A DNA stretch of 49,690 nucleotides from Bradymonadales bacterium (GCA_016931535.1 JAFGEP010000061.1:1-49690), one strand, 5' to 3'. Shown: positions 1-8,724, counted from the first letter of the stretch. Program-made: numbers and translations. The notes: generated by a model not told the origin, from the letters alone.

Positions 1-421
1 CATCTTGTCCGCAGCCGGTGCCATCGGGGCAGTAGTACTCGGTGGTCACGTCCTCTTGGCACTTGTAGCTGGACGATCTGAAGTTGCCACCATCACAACA
101 TTCGCCGACGGAACATTCGCCGACTACGTCACTTGGGCAACAGTTGTAATTTGTTTCGTCAAACCAGTCACACCACTCGTAACCGTCATCGCATACACAC
201 TCACCGTTATGAATTCTTGCATGATCACCACACACATCGCCCTCATTCCATTCGAAGCTGGAATCCCGCCCGCGCTCCTCATCGCCGCAAAACACTACTA
301 GCAGTCCAACAAATGCCATCACGAAAATGCGGCAATGTGTCTGCACGAGGCATACTGCTTGGTTTTTAAGGAACCTTTTTACCGCAGAGAGGTAGAGGTG
401 GTTGCTTTGTTCTGATCTCAT
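1..421 (-). CDS. Cys-rich secreted protein, C-terminus cut by window edge
   Basis: An open minus-strand frame runs off the left edge of the window. It starts at an ATG (419-421) with AGGAG seven bases upstream. The first ~140 residues are visible: a basic N-terminal stretch, a hydrophobic segment at about residues 31-44 ending in FVGLLVVFC, then a Cys- and acid-rich domain with pairs such as NCC, CSVGECC and CPDGTGC. This looks like an exported, disulfide-rich surface protein. The Cys after the hydrophobic segment (about residue 45) resembles a lipoprotein cysteine, but Phe at -1 is not a canonical lipobox. A later in-frame ATG at 319 is an alternative start. GC content is lower than in the rest of the window. 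I do not recognise a family. The frame is real by RBS, signal-like segment and Cys spacing; the function is unknown. Confidence 0.6.
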   Translation of the reverse strand, partial: MRSEQSNHLYLSAVKRFLKNQAVCLVQTHCRIFVMAFVGLLVVFCGDEERGRDSSFEWNEGDVCGDHARIHNGECVCDDGYEWCDWFDETNYNCCPSDVVGECSVGECCDGGNFRSSSYKCQEDVTTEYYCPDGTGCGQD

Positions 422-860
422 TTCCACACTCCTGGTGTATTATCCGAGTTCACCCTACGTTTTTGAAAATGCGAACCATTCGGTCGCTTCTCACCAGTAA
501 TGCCCGCCCATTGCGCGGCCGCACAATCTTTCTTCCCCAATGTTGTGGTTTTCGTCATGAGAGAGATCCTATCTGTGGTTATTGTCCTTATGGCTGCATT
601 TCTGCCAAGCCAACCTATCCCGAACGGTCTGGTATTGCCTCAAAACAGTGCGAGTGTATAAAAAGCTATCCTCAAACAAATCGATACGCGCTGACTCGTG
701 AAATCAGCAAAATGCGTGCCGAAGCAAACCATGGCTTTTGGCCTAAATCACAGAGGACGTGCACTGTCCTGGATGTGTGATCGTGTGATCTTGAGCGCGT
801 CGCGCTTGAACGGATCACAGAAATGAGTGTTTTTAAGGGGTGCTGAGGCAATTAGGCGAC
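422..860. other. Intergenic region, lower GC, no supported gene
   Basis: This stretch between the Cys-rich gene and the transposase remnant holds no gene I can support. A 105-codon plus-strand frame (463-780) has no good ribosome site and no recognisable composition. Around 773-812 there is a short direct duplication of GTGTGATC followed by a small GCGCG/CGCGC palindrome, which could be the eroded end of the insertion element that follows. Confidence 0.4.
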
Positions 861-1262
861 ATGGCACTTTCCATCGATTTGCGAGAACAGGCTGTTGTGG
901 CCTATGTGAAAGGTGAGGGCTCAGTACCCGGCCTGGCGCGCTAGTTCAGGATCGGGAGATGCAGTGTGCAGCGTTGGGTGAATCGGTATCGGGAATCCCG
1001 CTCTCTGCAACCACAACATGATGGGGGCTGGCAGCCGCTGATTTCTGTGGAGGGGCTTGAGCAGCGGGCCGGATGAGGGCGGAGCTGGATGCTACATAGG
1101 CCGAGCTGAAGGACAAGAACGCCCAGGTAACCAGGTTGGTGGTTAGCACCTCGACCATCAGCCTGACACTGGGCCGGCTTGGCCTGGGTTTTCTTGTCAG
1201 GAGATCCTGGGCGAAAAACAGTTTGAGGCCGGAACAACCAGCCAAGGTTCGACGGATCGATC
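861..1262 (+). pseudogene. Degenerate IS630-type transposase, N-terminal half
   Basis: Translation from the ATG at 861 begins MALSIDLREQAVVAYVKGEG and continues with a helix-turn-helix pattern, SVPGLAR, then an in-frame TAG, then FRIGRCSVQRWVNRYRESRS and LQPQHDGGW. This matches the N-terminal winged-helix portion of IS630/Tc1-mariner-type transposases (SIDLRERVV..., RRFGVS..TVYRWLKRYRETGSL). After a frameshift near 1070 the similarity resumes with VSTSTISLTLGRLGLG and a Lys/Arg-rich stretch, the second DNA-binding subdomain before the DDE core. At least two nonsense codons and one frameshift make it dead. The catalytic core is absent here. A C-terminal half of the same family lies on the opposite strand at 8399-8640. 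Confidence 0.7.
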
Positions 1263-1294
1263 TTCCACCCGGCGCAAACCCGGCCAGAGGCTCG

Positions 1295-1542
1295 CTGTGC
1301 TACGCCCTCAAGGAATGGGCAACTCTCTGTGCGCCGTATCCCGATCACATCGCCTCGTGAACTCTTCCTCGACACCCTGTGCTGCGCCCTCAAGGAGTGG
1401 GCCAACTCTTTGCACGACGTATCCCGATCACGTCGCCTGGCAAGCTTTCCCTCGACACCCCGCGCTACCCCCTCCAGGATCGGGCCAGACCGCCGGACAG
1501 CCTGTTCTGGTCATATCGCCTCGCCAGCTGTCCCTTGACACC
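1295..1542. repeat. Three tandem copies of an ~82-bp unit
   Basis: Copies run at about 1295-1376, 1377-1459 and 1460-1542. The first two are clearly similar: shared blocks are GCCCTCAAGGA, CGTATCCCGATCAC, TCGCCT and CTCGACACC. The third is more diverged, keeping CTCCAGGA, ATCGCCTCG and TTGACACCCTG. No frame stays open with sensible composition. It sits between the transposase remnant and the AAA+ ATPase gene, so it may be a degraded element end, a structured leader or a regulatory array. Confidence 0.65.
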
Positions 1543-1679
1543 CTGTCTGATGGAGACAATAACCACTGGCAGCGGCTATCATGACGGGTTCGTGCTGCCT
1601 TTTTGGGTCGCCCAGCGCTCCAGCGGCCCAGGGGCAGAGAACCGCCAAACCCAAGCGTGAAGAGCAGGAGGTTTCCCTG

Positions 1680-3794
1680 ATGGATACGTCGGCACCAACG
1701 CTCCTACAGCCATCCGAAGAGCCGGTGGTCTACCTGGCCAGGCGGCTCCAGCTCTACGAGCGCCTGGTGCGGGAGCGCCTGCTCGACGAGATGCCGAATG
1801 GACCCGACCTGGGCGAGCTGGCCGAGTCCATCGTCGCCTTCGAACGGCAGGCGGAAGCCCAGCACCATATCTTGCCGATCCACTTCATTCGAGCACGCAC
1901 GGGGATCGAAGGGGTGGCCGAGGACATCCTGTTGCTGGCTGCCGGGATCGAGATCGATTCGCCGCTGGCTGCACTCATCGCGCGCTACTATGGCCATCCG
2001 GATCAGGGATACGTCTCGGTCGGGCTCTGCCAGGCGCTGTTCGGCGGCGATCGGGAGTCGAGGCTTCGGATCGCCAGGTTGTTGCGCCCGGGTGGCCTGC
2101 TGCTCGATTGCGGGCTGATGAGGCTCGTTCCCCGTGACAATATCCGCTTGGAGCGGGGCACATACCAGCTCACCCCGGCACCCTTCCTGCCTCCATTTCT
2201 CCTGGGGGATGCCTGCGACCCCGAGCCGCTGCACGATATTGCCGAGACCATCAACCCGGCGGTTTCACTCCAGGACATCTCCCTTCCCGAACCCGTGCGC
2301 GCCCGCCTGGTACGGCTGACCAGGCTGCCGGGCTTGCCGGGGTCGTCCTTCGAGGGCCGCGGCGGGCCGGGGGGCTTCGATGTACCCCCTGGGGTGTCCA
2401 TCCTGTTGACCGGACCGCCCGGAAGCGGGCGTCGCCTTGCGGTGACCGCCCTGGCGCAGGAGCGTGGACACCGGTTGGTGCGCGTCCACTCCGACAGGCT
2501 CGCCTTGCAGACGCTGGCCAGTGCCGCGTCCGCGCTCGATCTGGTCGTCCATTATGCCTGGTTCTTCGACCACTGGCTGCTGTTCGAGGACTGCGACCGG
2601 CTGTTCGGCAGGGAGGGCGATGGTGCGAGGGCGGGTTATTCCGCCCTGCTGGAATCTCTCCTGCAGACGACCGCGGTGACGACGTTCTTCACCGCCGAGG
2701 CGGCCGACAGGCTTTCCGAGGGCATCCGCCAACTGCTGCTGGGCGCCGTCGCCATCCCGTCGCCGGATCGACGGCGTCTCCAGGACATCTGCGCCTTGAA
2801 TGCCCCTGAGGACCAGAAGGAGCGCAGCCCGGCCAACTTCTCCAGGCTGGTCGAGAAGCGCGTGCTCTCCGGGGTCACCATCCGCAACGCCATGTCGGTG
2901 GCAGCCCGGCTCGGCAGGCTTCCGGATGCCGCCGCCGATCCCCTGGCCGAGATGGAGTGGGCTGCCGAGGGGCTGGAGGCGGCCAGCCTGGGCACTCTGG
3001 CCACCCGGACCTTCGAGAAGCGGACCCTGGCGGACCTGATCCTTCCCCAGGAGCGGCGGTCCGAGATCGAGTCCATCATCAACACCGTAGCGGTCCGGCG
3101 GCGGGTTCAACGGGATTGGGGGTTCGAGCGGCTCTCCTCGCGCGGCCTGGGCCTGTCGTGCCTGTTCTACGGGGAGTCGGGGACGGGCAAGACGCTGGCC
3201 GCCGAGGTCATTGCCAACACCGTCGGGCTGCCCCTCTACCAGGTGAACATGGCCGAGGTGGTCAGCAAGTACGTGGGCGAGACCAGCAAGAACCTCAAGC
3301 GGGTCTTCGCCGAGGCCGCCAAGAGCCAGTGCGTCCTGCTCTTCGACGAGGCGGACGCCATGTTCTCCAGGCGGACGGAGGTGAAAAAATCGACCGACCG
3401 CTACTCCAACATGGAGATCAACCTGCTGCTGCAGCTCATGGAGTCCTACGACGGCATCACCATCTGCACCACCAACCTCAAGAAGGGGATCGATACCGCC
3501 TTCGAGCGCCGATTCAGCAGCGTCGTGTACTTTCCGGAGCCGGATGCGAAGCTGCGCCTGGCCATCTGGCGCCATCATCTGCCCCCGGAGGCGCCGCTCG
3601 GCGAGGACCTCGAGGAGGAGTTGCCCCTGCTTGCCGAGGAGTACGAGCTCTCGGGAGGCAGCATCCGCTCGGTGGTCCTTCGCGCCGCCTACCAGGCCGC
3701 CATGGACGGATCGCCCATCTCCGAGCAGCACCTGAGAGAGTCGATCCGCCAGGAGTACAGGGCCCTGGGAAAACTGGTCCGGGAAAGCGAGTAG
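1680..3794 (+). CDS. Two-module AAA+ ATPase of the eCIS-associated type
   Basis: A 704-residue protein starting at ATG 1680, preceded by a strong AGGAGG; an in-frame ATG 99 bases upstream lacks a site. The N-terminal ~190 residues are helical with no assigned domain. The first ATPase module (about 235-450) has a degenerate Walker A, GPPGSGRR (245-252), where the catalytic Lys and Thr/Ser are both Arg, so it is probably inactive. The second (about 485-690) is intact: GESGTGKT (498-505), VLLFDEAD (552-559), a sensor-like ICTTNL, and the FERRF Arg-finger region. AAA+ ATPases of this build are conserved members of extracellular contractile injection system loci, where they are thought to act in assembly or effector loading. 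The next gene encodes a DUF4157 protein, supporting that role by inference. No sheath, tube or baseplate genes are in the window. Confidence 0.85.
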   Translation: MDTSAPTLLQPSEEPVVYLARRLQLYERLVRERLLDEMPNGPDLGELAESIVAFERQAEAQHHILPIHFIRARTGIEGVAEDILLLAAGIEIDSPLAALIARYYGHPDQGYVSVGLCQALFGGDRESRLRIARLLRPGGLLLDCGLMRLVPRDNIRLERGTYQLTPAPFLPPFLLGDACDPEPLHDIAETINPAVSLQDISLPEPVRARLVRLTRLPGLPGSSFEGRGGPGGFDVPPGVSILLTGPPGSGRRLAVTALAQERGHRLVRVHSDRLALQTLASAASALDLVVHYAWFFDHWLLFEDCDRLFGREGDGARAGYSALLESLLQTTAVTTFFTAEAADRLSEGIRQLLLGAVAIPSPDRRRLQDICALNAPEDQKERSPANFSRLVEKRVLSGVTIRNAMSVAARLGRLPDAAADPLAEMEWAAEGLEAASLGTLATRTFEKRTLADLILPQERRSEIESIINTVAVRRRVQRDWGFERLSSRGLGLSCLFYGESGTGKTLAAEVIANTVGLPLYQVNMAEVVSKYVGETSKNLKRVFAEAAKSQCVLLFDEADAMFSRRTEVKKSTDRYSNMEINLLLQLMESYDGITICTTNLKKGIDTAFERRFSSVVYFPEPDAKLRLAIWRHHLPPEAPLGEDLEEELPLLAEEYELSGGSIRSVVLRAAYQAAMDGSPISEQHLRESIRQEYRALGKLVRESE

Positions 3795-3891
3795 AGGTTG
3801 TAATGAAATCCCCCCGTTGCATCTTGATGGGTTTACACCATCGGACTCGCGATTTATCTTTTCTGCGTAGTTTGTAATCAAGAGGCCAGTA

Positions 3892-5826
3892 GTGGGCAAA
3901 ACACCGATCCAGCTCTTCCAGGAGCGCGGCCCCGTCTCTGCCGACACGATCAAACGGCAGGCGGGAGCAGGTCTTACGGGGCCGTCCACGGCCTTGCCCT
4001 ACCTGGACCAGATCCAGCAGTCCTTCGGACCGGAACACGACCTGTCGAACATCGGCGCCCACCTGGGCGAAGAGGCGGACATGGCGGCCAGGGCCATGAA
4101 CGCCAGGGCCTTTACCGCGGGCAACCGGGTTGCGTTTCGGGGGAAGCCCGATCTCCGCCTGGCGGCCCACGAGGCAGCCCATATCATCCAACAGCGCGCC
4201 GGTGTCTCCCTCGACCAGGGGGTGGGAACGGCCGGCGATGCCTACGAGCGCAACGCCGAGGCGGTGGCGAGCCGGGTCGCCAGCGGCCAGTCGGCTCGGG
4301 ATCTGCTGCCGGCCTCGACCGGCTCCCAAGAGCGCGTCGGCGTGCAACGCTACCTGGAGGCCACCGGCCCCCAGGGGCCCGGACGAATCACCGACGAGCA
4401 GAAGGCGTTCGTCAGCCAGGACAAGGGAGGGGGCGGCCAGATCCTGCTGGCCACCAAGGATCTGATCGAAAGCGCAAACAAAGGCCTGGCCACGGCCGGT
4501 GAGGGCGGCAGCTTCGTCCGCCTGAAGGAGACCGGATTTTCCGTCGCCCAGGACAAGACGACCCTGTACCAGGTCCTCCCCAAGTTCGAGAACCCCAAGG
4601 GCAACAAGCTGTTCCACAAGGAGATGGTCGAGGCCAACAAGCCGGGCGGCAAGGACTCGGAGGGAAACAAGGTCGACTGGTTCAAGATGTACACCGACTG
4701 TGGCCGCTCCTCGCGCAGCGTCATGGGCTCCAGGACCCTCGCTCCCAAGGCGCTCCTCAAGATCGGCGGCCTGGCCATGGAAACCAACCGGGCCCTCGAG
4801 CCCGGGGGCTGGACCGATGTCGTCTACTACGCGGGAATGCTGGCCTTCCTGAAGGACCAGGCCAACGCCAAGTACCTGAAGGAGGGGGTTCACTTCGACC
4901 AGGTCATCAACACCACCGAGCCAAGCGACGCCGCCTACCTCGAGGGCATGGTCAAGTTCATGACCGACCCCGCCAATGTCCCCTACATGAAGGAAAGAGC
5001 CCACTACATCAAGTTCCCCATCTGGGCCAACCTGTCGGACGAGGCCTGCCTGTCGGGGATGCAGACCTTCCTGAACGAGACCAACGTCAAGAACATGAAG
5101 GCGGAGACGCACTACCACAAGGTCGGCGGGTACAGTAACGACAAGAAGGACTTCCTCTACCTTTTCGCCCAGCCAACCGATGCCAAGCACGCCCGCACCC
5201 TGCTGAACGCGCTCACCCCGGAAGGCAAGAGGGCTTTTTGGGACGCCTTCGAGGACCGGAAGTACAGCTACATCTTCAACCCACCTCGCGACCTCAAGCA
5301 GGCCAAGGAGTTCTTCTCGTCGCTGAGCAAGGAGGGGCAGAAAGCCTTCACCGAATCGGTGGCCGTCAAGACCTCCAAGAACGTGTTCAGGGAGCCCAAG
5401 CACGGCCAGCAGGCCAAGGTCTTGTTCGCCGCACTCAGCGAGGAGGGGCAGAAGGCCTTCGGCGCCACCCTCGAGATCAACGAGGCCGCCAACCCCGAGG
5501 TCGGCGAAGGTTACACCATGGCCACCGGATCGGATATTCCAGGATTCACCAAGGTGGACAAGATGACCTGGAACTTCCACTGGGCAGGCGTCGTGATGAA
5601 GGCCGCCTCGGACAACATCACCCTCGAGAACTACGCGATCACGTTCAAGGAGACGGGAGACCCCAAGAAAGACGAAGAGAACATCCAGAAAGCCTCCACC
5701 TGGGTCAACCTCAACTGGGTCTTCCAGATGTACGGCACCAAGAAGGAAGGGCAGACCTTCCACGAGCAGCACCTCAAGAGCGGCACGCATGGCTCCAAGG
5801 CGACCACCTTCCGGGTGAAGGTGTGA
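3892..5826 (+). CDS. DUF4157 protein, candidate eCIS-type effector
   Basis: A 644-residue protein from GTG 3892. Residues ~40-140 form a DUF4157 domain: MNARAFT, then AAHEAAHIIQQ (91-101) with an HExxH zincin-like signature (H93, E94, H97), and the following GDAYERNAEAVA. Surveys of extracellular contractile injection systems list DUF4157 as a hallmark of their cargo. The middle contains three similar segments ending in LTPEGKRAF, LSKEGQKAF and LSEEGQKAF (about 440-525). The C-terminal ~110 residues carry NFHWAGVV (H563) and DNITLENYA (D574, N580). With C270 in YTDCGRSS these could make a Cys-His-Asn/Asp papain-like site, but this is inference. No signal peptide is seen. It follows the AAA+ gene by 97 bases and overlaps the next gene by one base. 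Confidence 0.85.
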   Translation: MGKTPIQLFQERGPVSADTIKRQAGAGLTGPSTALPYLDQIQQSFGPEHDLSNIGAHLGEEADMAARAMNARAFTAGNRVAFRGKPDLRLAAHEAAHIIQQRAGVSLDQGVGTAGDAYERNAEAVASRVASGQSARDLLPASTGSQERVGVQRYLEATGPQGPGRITDEQKAFVSQDKGGGGQILLATKDLIESANKGLATAGEGGSFVRLKETGFSVAQDKTTLYQVLPKFENPKGNKLFHKEMVEANKPGGKDSEGNKVDWFKMYTDCGRSSRSVMGSRTLAPKALLKIGGLAMETNRALEPGGWTDVVYYAGMLAFLKDQANAKYLKEGVHFDQVINTTEPSDAAYLEGMVKFMTDPANVPYMKERAHYIKFPIWANLSDEACLSGMQTFLNETNVKNMKAETHYHKVGGYSNDKKDFLYLFAQPTDAKHARTLLNALTPEGKRAFWDAFEDRKYSYIFNPPRDLKQAKEFFSSLSKEGQKAFTESVAVKTSKNVFREPKHGQQAKVLFAALSEEGQKAFGATLEINEAANPEVGEGYTMATGSDIPGFTKVDKMTWNFHWAGVVMKAASDNITLENYAITFKETGDPKKDEENIQKASTWVNLNWVFQMYGTKKEGQTFHEQHLKSGTHGSKATTFRVKV

Positions 5827-6182
5827 TGGCCGACATGGCAATCCGACAGGGAGCCCTGCTGGCCCCATACGACAGGCAGATCGTCACGCTCCAGGGCCGC
5901 TACGAGGTCGAGGACATTGGTCCCTACGGGGTCATGGAGGAGCTTCCGGACGGCCGTCTCGTTCGAGTCACCAGGCTGGTCTTCCTCACGCTCGAGGACG
6001 GGGTGACGGTGCGCCTGTGGGTGCGCCCCGACGAGGAGATGAAGCGGCTGAATGGAGCAGAAGTCGCGGCGACCGGAAGGCTGATCATGCCCGGTCCGCC
6101 TCCTCCCAGCCACGTCTCCGCCCCGGACCAGGCCCCCTCCCTGATCGAACTCACCGAGATCGCCGCGGTACAGTCCCGCTGA
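5826..6182 (+). CDS. Small beta-rich protein coupled to the DUF4157 gene
   Basis: A 118-residue protein whose ATG overlaps the stop of the DUF4157 gene (TGATG), so translation is probably coupled. The sequence is predicted beta-rich (GRYEVEDIGPYGVMEEL, VTRLVFLTLEDGVTVRLWV, VAATGRLI), ending in a Pro-rich stretch and a short SLIELTEI strand. This is suggestive of an OB-like barrel, but I cannot assign a family. There is no signal peptide or membrane segment. From its position it could be a chaperone/adaptor for loading the DUF4157 protein or an immunity partner; both are inferences. Confidence 0.7.
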   Translation: MADMAIRQGALLAPYDRQIVTLQGRYEVEDIGPYGVMEELPDGRLVRVTRLVFLTLEDGVTVRLWVRPDEEMKRLNGAEVAATGRLIMPGPPPPSHVSAPDQAPSLIELTEIAAVQSR

Positions 6183-6744
6183 GCCGCGCGACGACCGTGA
6201 TGCCGGCCCGCCTGGGCTGCCTTCACCGGCGCGTCGATTGCCCACAGCGGTGGTGACCTCCTGGAGGGTTAGTCCAGACCTGCAAGATGCCCCTTCCGTG
6301 TGCGGGCGCGGTATGGGGGACCCGGATTCTACAGCGTCAACCGATTTGAATGAACATTGTTTGGGCGAACCGTGGAGCCTGGACTTTCACCGAGCCGGAG
6401 TATGGACACCGGGACCCGCCGAGCGGATACCCCAGCAACCGCCGGGGGGTGGCGGAGTCTCGGAGGTGGATTGCCTGGCCATAGGCTAGGATCGCCCCCT
6501 CCGTCGGCTGCGCCGCCACCTCCCCCTGGCTCCGCCTCGGGGGAGGATCGCCGGTGGTTGGTGGAGTCGCGTAGGCGAGGGGAAATGCCCAGGCTCCGCC
6601 CCGCGTAGTCAACGAAATCGTTTTGGGCTATAGCGAGGCGTGCCAGGGCGTTCCAGCCCAGAATCGTCCCATGGCTCGAGGGGTCGAGGCAAGGACCTGC
6701 TCAAGCCCACAACGGGGCTCCAGCCCGACTCGGCTCATCCCATC
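6183..6744. other. Intergenic region with strong GC hairpins
   Basis: About 560 bases between two convergent genes. A perfect 8-bp stem, CCTCCCCC/GGGGGAGG, lies at 6519-6546, and a second CCGCC/GGCGG stem lies near 6440-6456. Neither is followed by a T-run, so they are not classical terminators; they resemble dispersed GC-rich palindromes. Open frames on both strands here are composition artefacts. I see no gene. Confidence 0.45.
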
Positions 6745-8343
6745 TCACAACACCTCCCACGAAAAACGTAGCAGCACGTCCTGACTGAGTTGTAGCTCGT
6801 CGGTGACCTCCTGCTCCAGGAGGAGATCGAGAGAGTAGTCCAGGGCGACGAAGGAGGCCAACCTGAAGCTCAGCCTGTTGCGCCAGTCCAGGTCGGGATG
6901 GTCGAACGCCTCGAAATCGGCAAAAACCTCCAGGTCGGTGTTGTAAGTCAGAAACCGGGTGAGCCGCAGGTCGCTGGTGAGGACGGCCTCGAGACCGGCC
7001 TTGGTGAAGTCCTCGACCTCATCCAGCTCCAGCTCGGTCGTCAAGGGATCGTCGTCCTCGGTGAAGAACTGGTTGAAAAAAGACTGGCGAAAGCCCACAC
7101 CCAGCCGGAGATGAGTCGTGATCCAGGTGGTCCCCAGCAGACGGAGATTGGCTCCGATGCCCTCGCGCAATGCCACCGAGGGGAGCGGTCCGCCGGTGCG
7201 ATAGGGATCATCGGCGGCCACGAGCTCATCCTGGGTCGTGCCATCGGCCAGCAACCGCCGAATCGTCATATCCTCCTCGGCCGTCACCTCTGACGGAAAG
7301 ACCGCCGCCAGGGCGCCAAAGCGCACGTAGGGCCCGAACCGCTCGTGGAAGAAGTAGCTGTACAGCAAGTCGAGACGAATGCGATCCTGCGCGACTTGAA
7401 AGGGTACTGGCTCGCCCTCCGCTCCCTCCTCGATCTCCAGGATCGCGATGAACGCATTGGCCCCATCGTCGAAACCCACCATGGTATCGACGAACAGCTC
7501 GCCCGTCAGGATCAGCTCGTCATCCTGGCCGGCCAGGTTGTTGCTCTGTGCAAACCCAGCATTGAAGCCCAACAGGATCTGCTTCGACCAGTCGGTCAGA
7601 CCGACGGGGCTGGCGAATTCCTCGGCGGAAACCACGCCGGCTCCCCGAAGCTCGCCGGTCTCGGGATCCAAGACGAGCTTGTAGTGCGCCAGCCCTGCGG
7701 CCAACAGGTGGACGGTAGAGAAGTCGACGCGGGCGCGATAGTTGGAGCCGGGCCGGACGATGCGGTACAGACCGGGCGGGAGCAGCCAGGTGCGCAGCCG
7801 CTCCCCCTGGAGGGTGTCGGCTCCGAAACCGATTCCGTACAGCTCCCTGTCCGTCGCCCGAATCAGCTCGTAACTGCCGCGATGCGGGATGTTGTTCTCA
7901 TCCACCACCTCGAGCACCAGGCCCGCCCACTCGACCGGGACGACGACGGTACGGTCGGGAGGAACCGCCACCTCGACGGAGACCATTTGAGACAAGGCGC
8001 CGCTGCCGACATGCACCAGGTAGTCTCCTGGTTCGACCACCAGGCGCCGGCCGGTCGAGCCGCTGGCGACGCGGTGGCGGTCACGAAACACGATAAACTC
8101 CGGCTCTCTCGTCGGATCGGTCATGGTTGGAACGAAGATCGCCCCCATACCCGGCGGCACCAAGGTCGGATCAGCGGCAAGTTGCTCTTCGACGCCTGCA
8201 GAATCCCAGGCGAACAGGTCGGTCAGCTCCTCGGCTGCTGTCGGTGTTTCAGTCTGGGCAGCAAGGGGCAGTGCGCTTGCCAGCAGCCAGAGCAAGACCG
8301 CCAACGAGGAGATCCAGCACTTCGGTGTGCGATATGGTGCCAC
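6745..8343 (-). CDS. Outer-membrane beta-barrel protein with N-terminal beta domains
   Basis: The mature region is preceded by a clear signal peptide (WISSLAVLLWLLASALPLAAQ). The frame stays open further upstream to ATG 8553, but that extension lies in the transposase remnant, so I place the start at GTG 8343 (532 aa); no convincing RBS is visible. Residues ~50-230 alternate beta strands and turns with PEGA-like sections (VEPGDYLVHVGSGA, LLPPGLYRIVRPG). From ~250 on, alternating amphipathic strands (ELFVDTMVGFDDG, RLDLLYSYFFHERFGPYVRF, WITTHLRLGVGFRQSFF) fit a transmembrane barrel resembling the DUF481/DUF3078 types. The final residue is Leu rather than the usual Phe/Trp. Substrate unknown. 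Insertion-element debris directly upstream may have replaced its original promoter. Confidence 0.7.
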   Translation of the reverse strand: MAPYRTPKCWISSLAVLLWLLASALPLAAQTETPTAAEELTDLFAWDSAGVEEQLAADPTLVPPGMGAIFVPTMTDPTREPEFIVFRDRHRVASGSTGRRLVVEPGDYLVHVGSGALSQMVSVEVAVPPDRTVVVPVEWAGLVLEVVDENNIPHRGSYELIRATDRELYGIGFGADTLQGERLRTWLLPPGLYRIVRPGSNYRARVDFSTVHLLAAGLAHYKLVLDPETGELRGAGVVSAEEFASPVGLTDWSKQILLGFNAGFAQSNNLAGQDDELILTGELFVDTMVGFDDGANAFIAILEIEEGAEGEPVPFQVAQDRIRLDLLYSYFFHERFGPYVRFGALAAVFPSEVTAEEDMTIRRLLADGTTQDELVAADDPYRTGGPLPSVALREGIGANLRLLGTTWITTHLRLGVGFRQSFFNQFFTEDDDPLTTELELDEVEDFTKAGLEAVLTSDLRLTRFLTYNTDLEVFADFEAFDHPDLDWRNRLSFRLASFVALDYSLDLLLEQEVTDELQLSQDVLLRFSWEVL

Positions 8344-8398
8344 TTCGGCGCACGAGCCCACAGTGATGGGAGTCAGGAACGTAGGCTGTCGCGCGCAT

Positions 8399-8640
8399 TC
8401 AAGAAAACTGCGACCAGAGGACCAGCTCCTTCCCACCTGGCAACTCCTTGTACGATGCGATTGGTTTCCAGTCTGGCGAATATGGAGACAAACAGGGCAA
8501 CCGCACATCCAATCCCTCCCAAGACTCACCCACCCCGGCTTTCTGATAGGCATCGAGGTGATCCAGTATTACCACATTCCTGGGAAGCAGTGTTGCCATC
8601 ATCGACAGCGAGAAAGAGCTAGCCAGGCCCGAACGGTCGT
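8399..8640 (-). pseudogene. Degenerate IS630-type transposase, C-terminal DDE half
   Basis: Minus-strand translation reads NVVILDHLDAYQKAGV, then GLDVRLPCLSPYSPDWKPI. These match the second catalytic Asp block (VVMDNLSAHK) and the LPPYSPDLNPIE block of IS630/Tc1-mariner transposases. The Glu of the third motif is lost (KPIAS instead of NPIE), and the frame ends soon after. Only ~65 residues remain. The N-terminal half of the same family lies on the plus strand at 861-1262; the two could be parts of one element separated by an inversion. Confidence 0.7.
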
Positions 8641-8724
8641 CCGCCTTTGATTGCGCTGTGCTTTCCAGTAGTACTTCACACGCGCCTGTGCTTCACTCGT
8701 TCGGCGTCGGCCTCGGAGGTTCCG

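Noticed and set aside
439..444. GATAAT on the minus strand before the Cys-rich gene as a -10 box
   Set aside because: The start site it implies would fall in or after the Shine-Dalgarno sequence, and no -35 fits.
463..780. Plus-strand frame of 105 codons upstream of the transposase remnant
   Set aside because: No ribosome site, no hydrophobic or domain pattern, and composition unlike the neighbours; treated as chance.
2265..3989. 574-codon minus-strand frame opposite the AAA+ gene
   Set aside because: Shadow of the ATPase; no motif.
3514..5868. 784-codon minus-strand frame opposite the DUF4157 gene
   Set aside because: Mirror frame of a high-GC gene; no RBS, and the plus-strand reading has clear domains.
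6337..6612. Frames on both strands in the hairpin-rich gap
   Set aside because: They arise from GC palindromes; no ribosome sites.
8344..8553. Longer N-terminus for the outer-membrane protein
   Set aside because: The extension overlaps the transposase remnant and puts 70 residues before a normal signal peptide.
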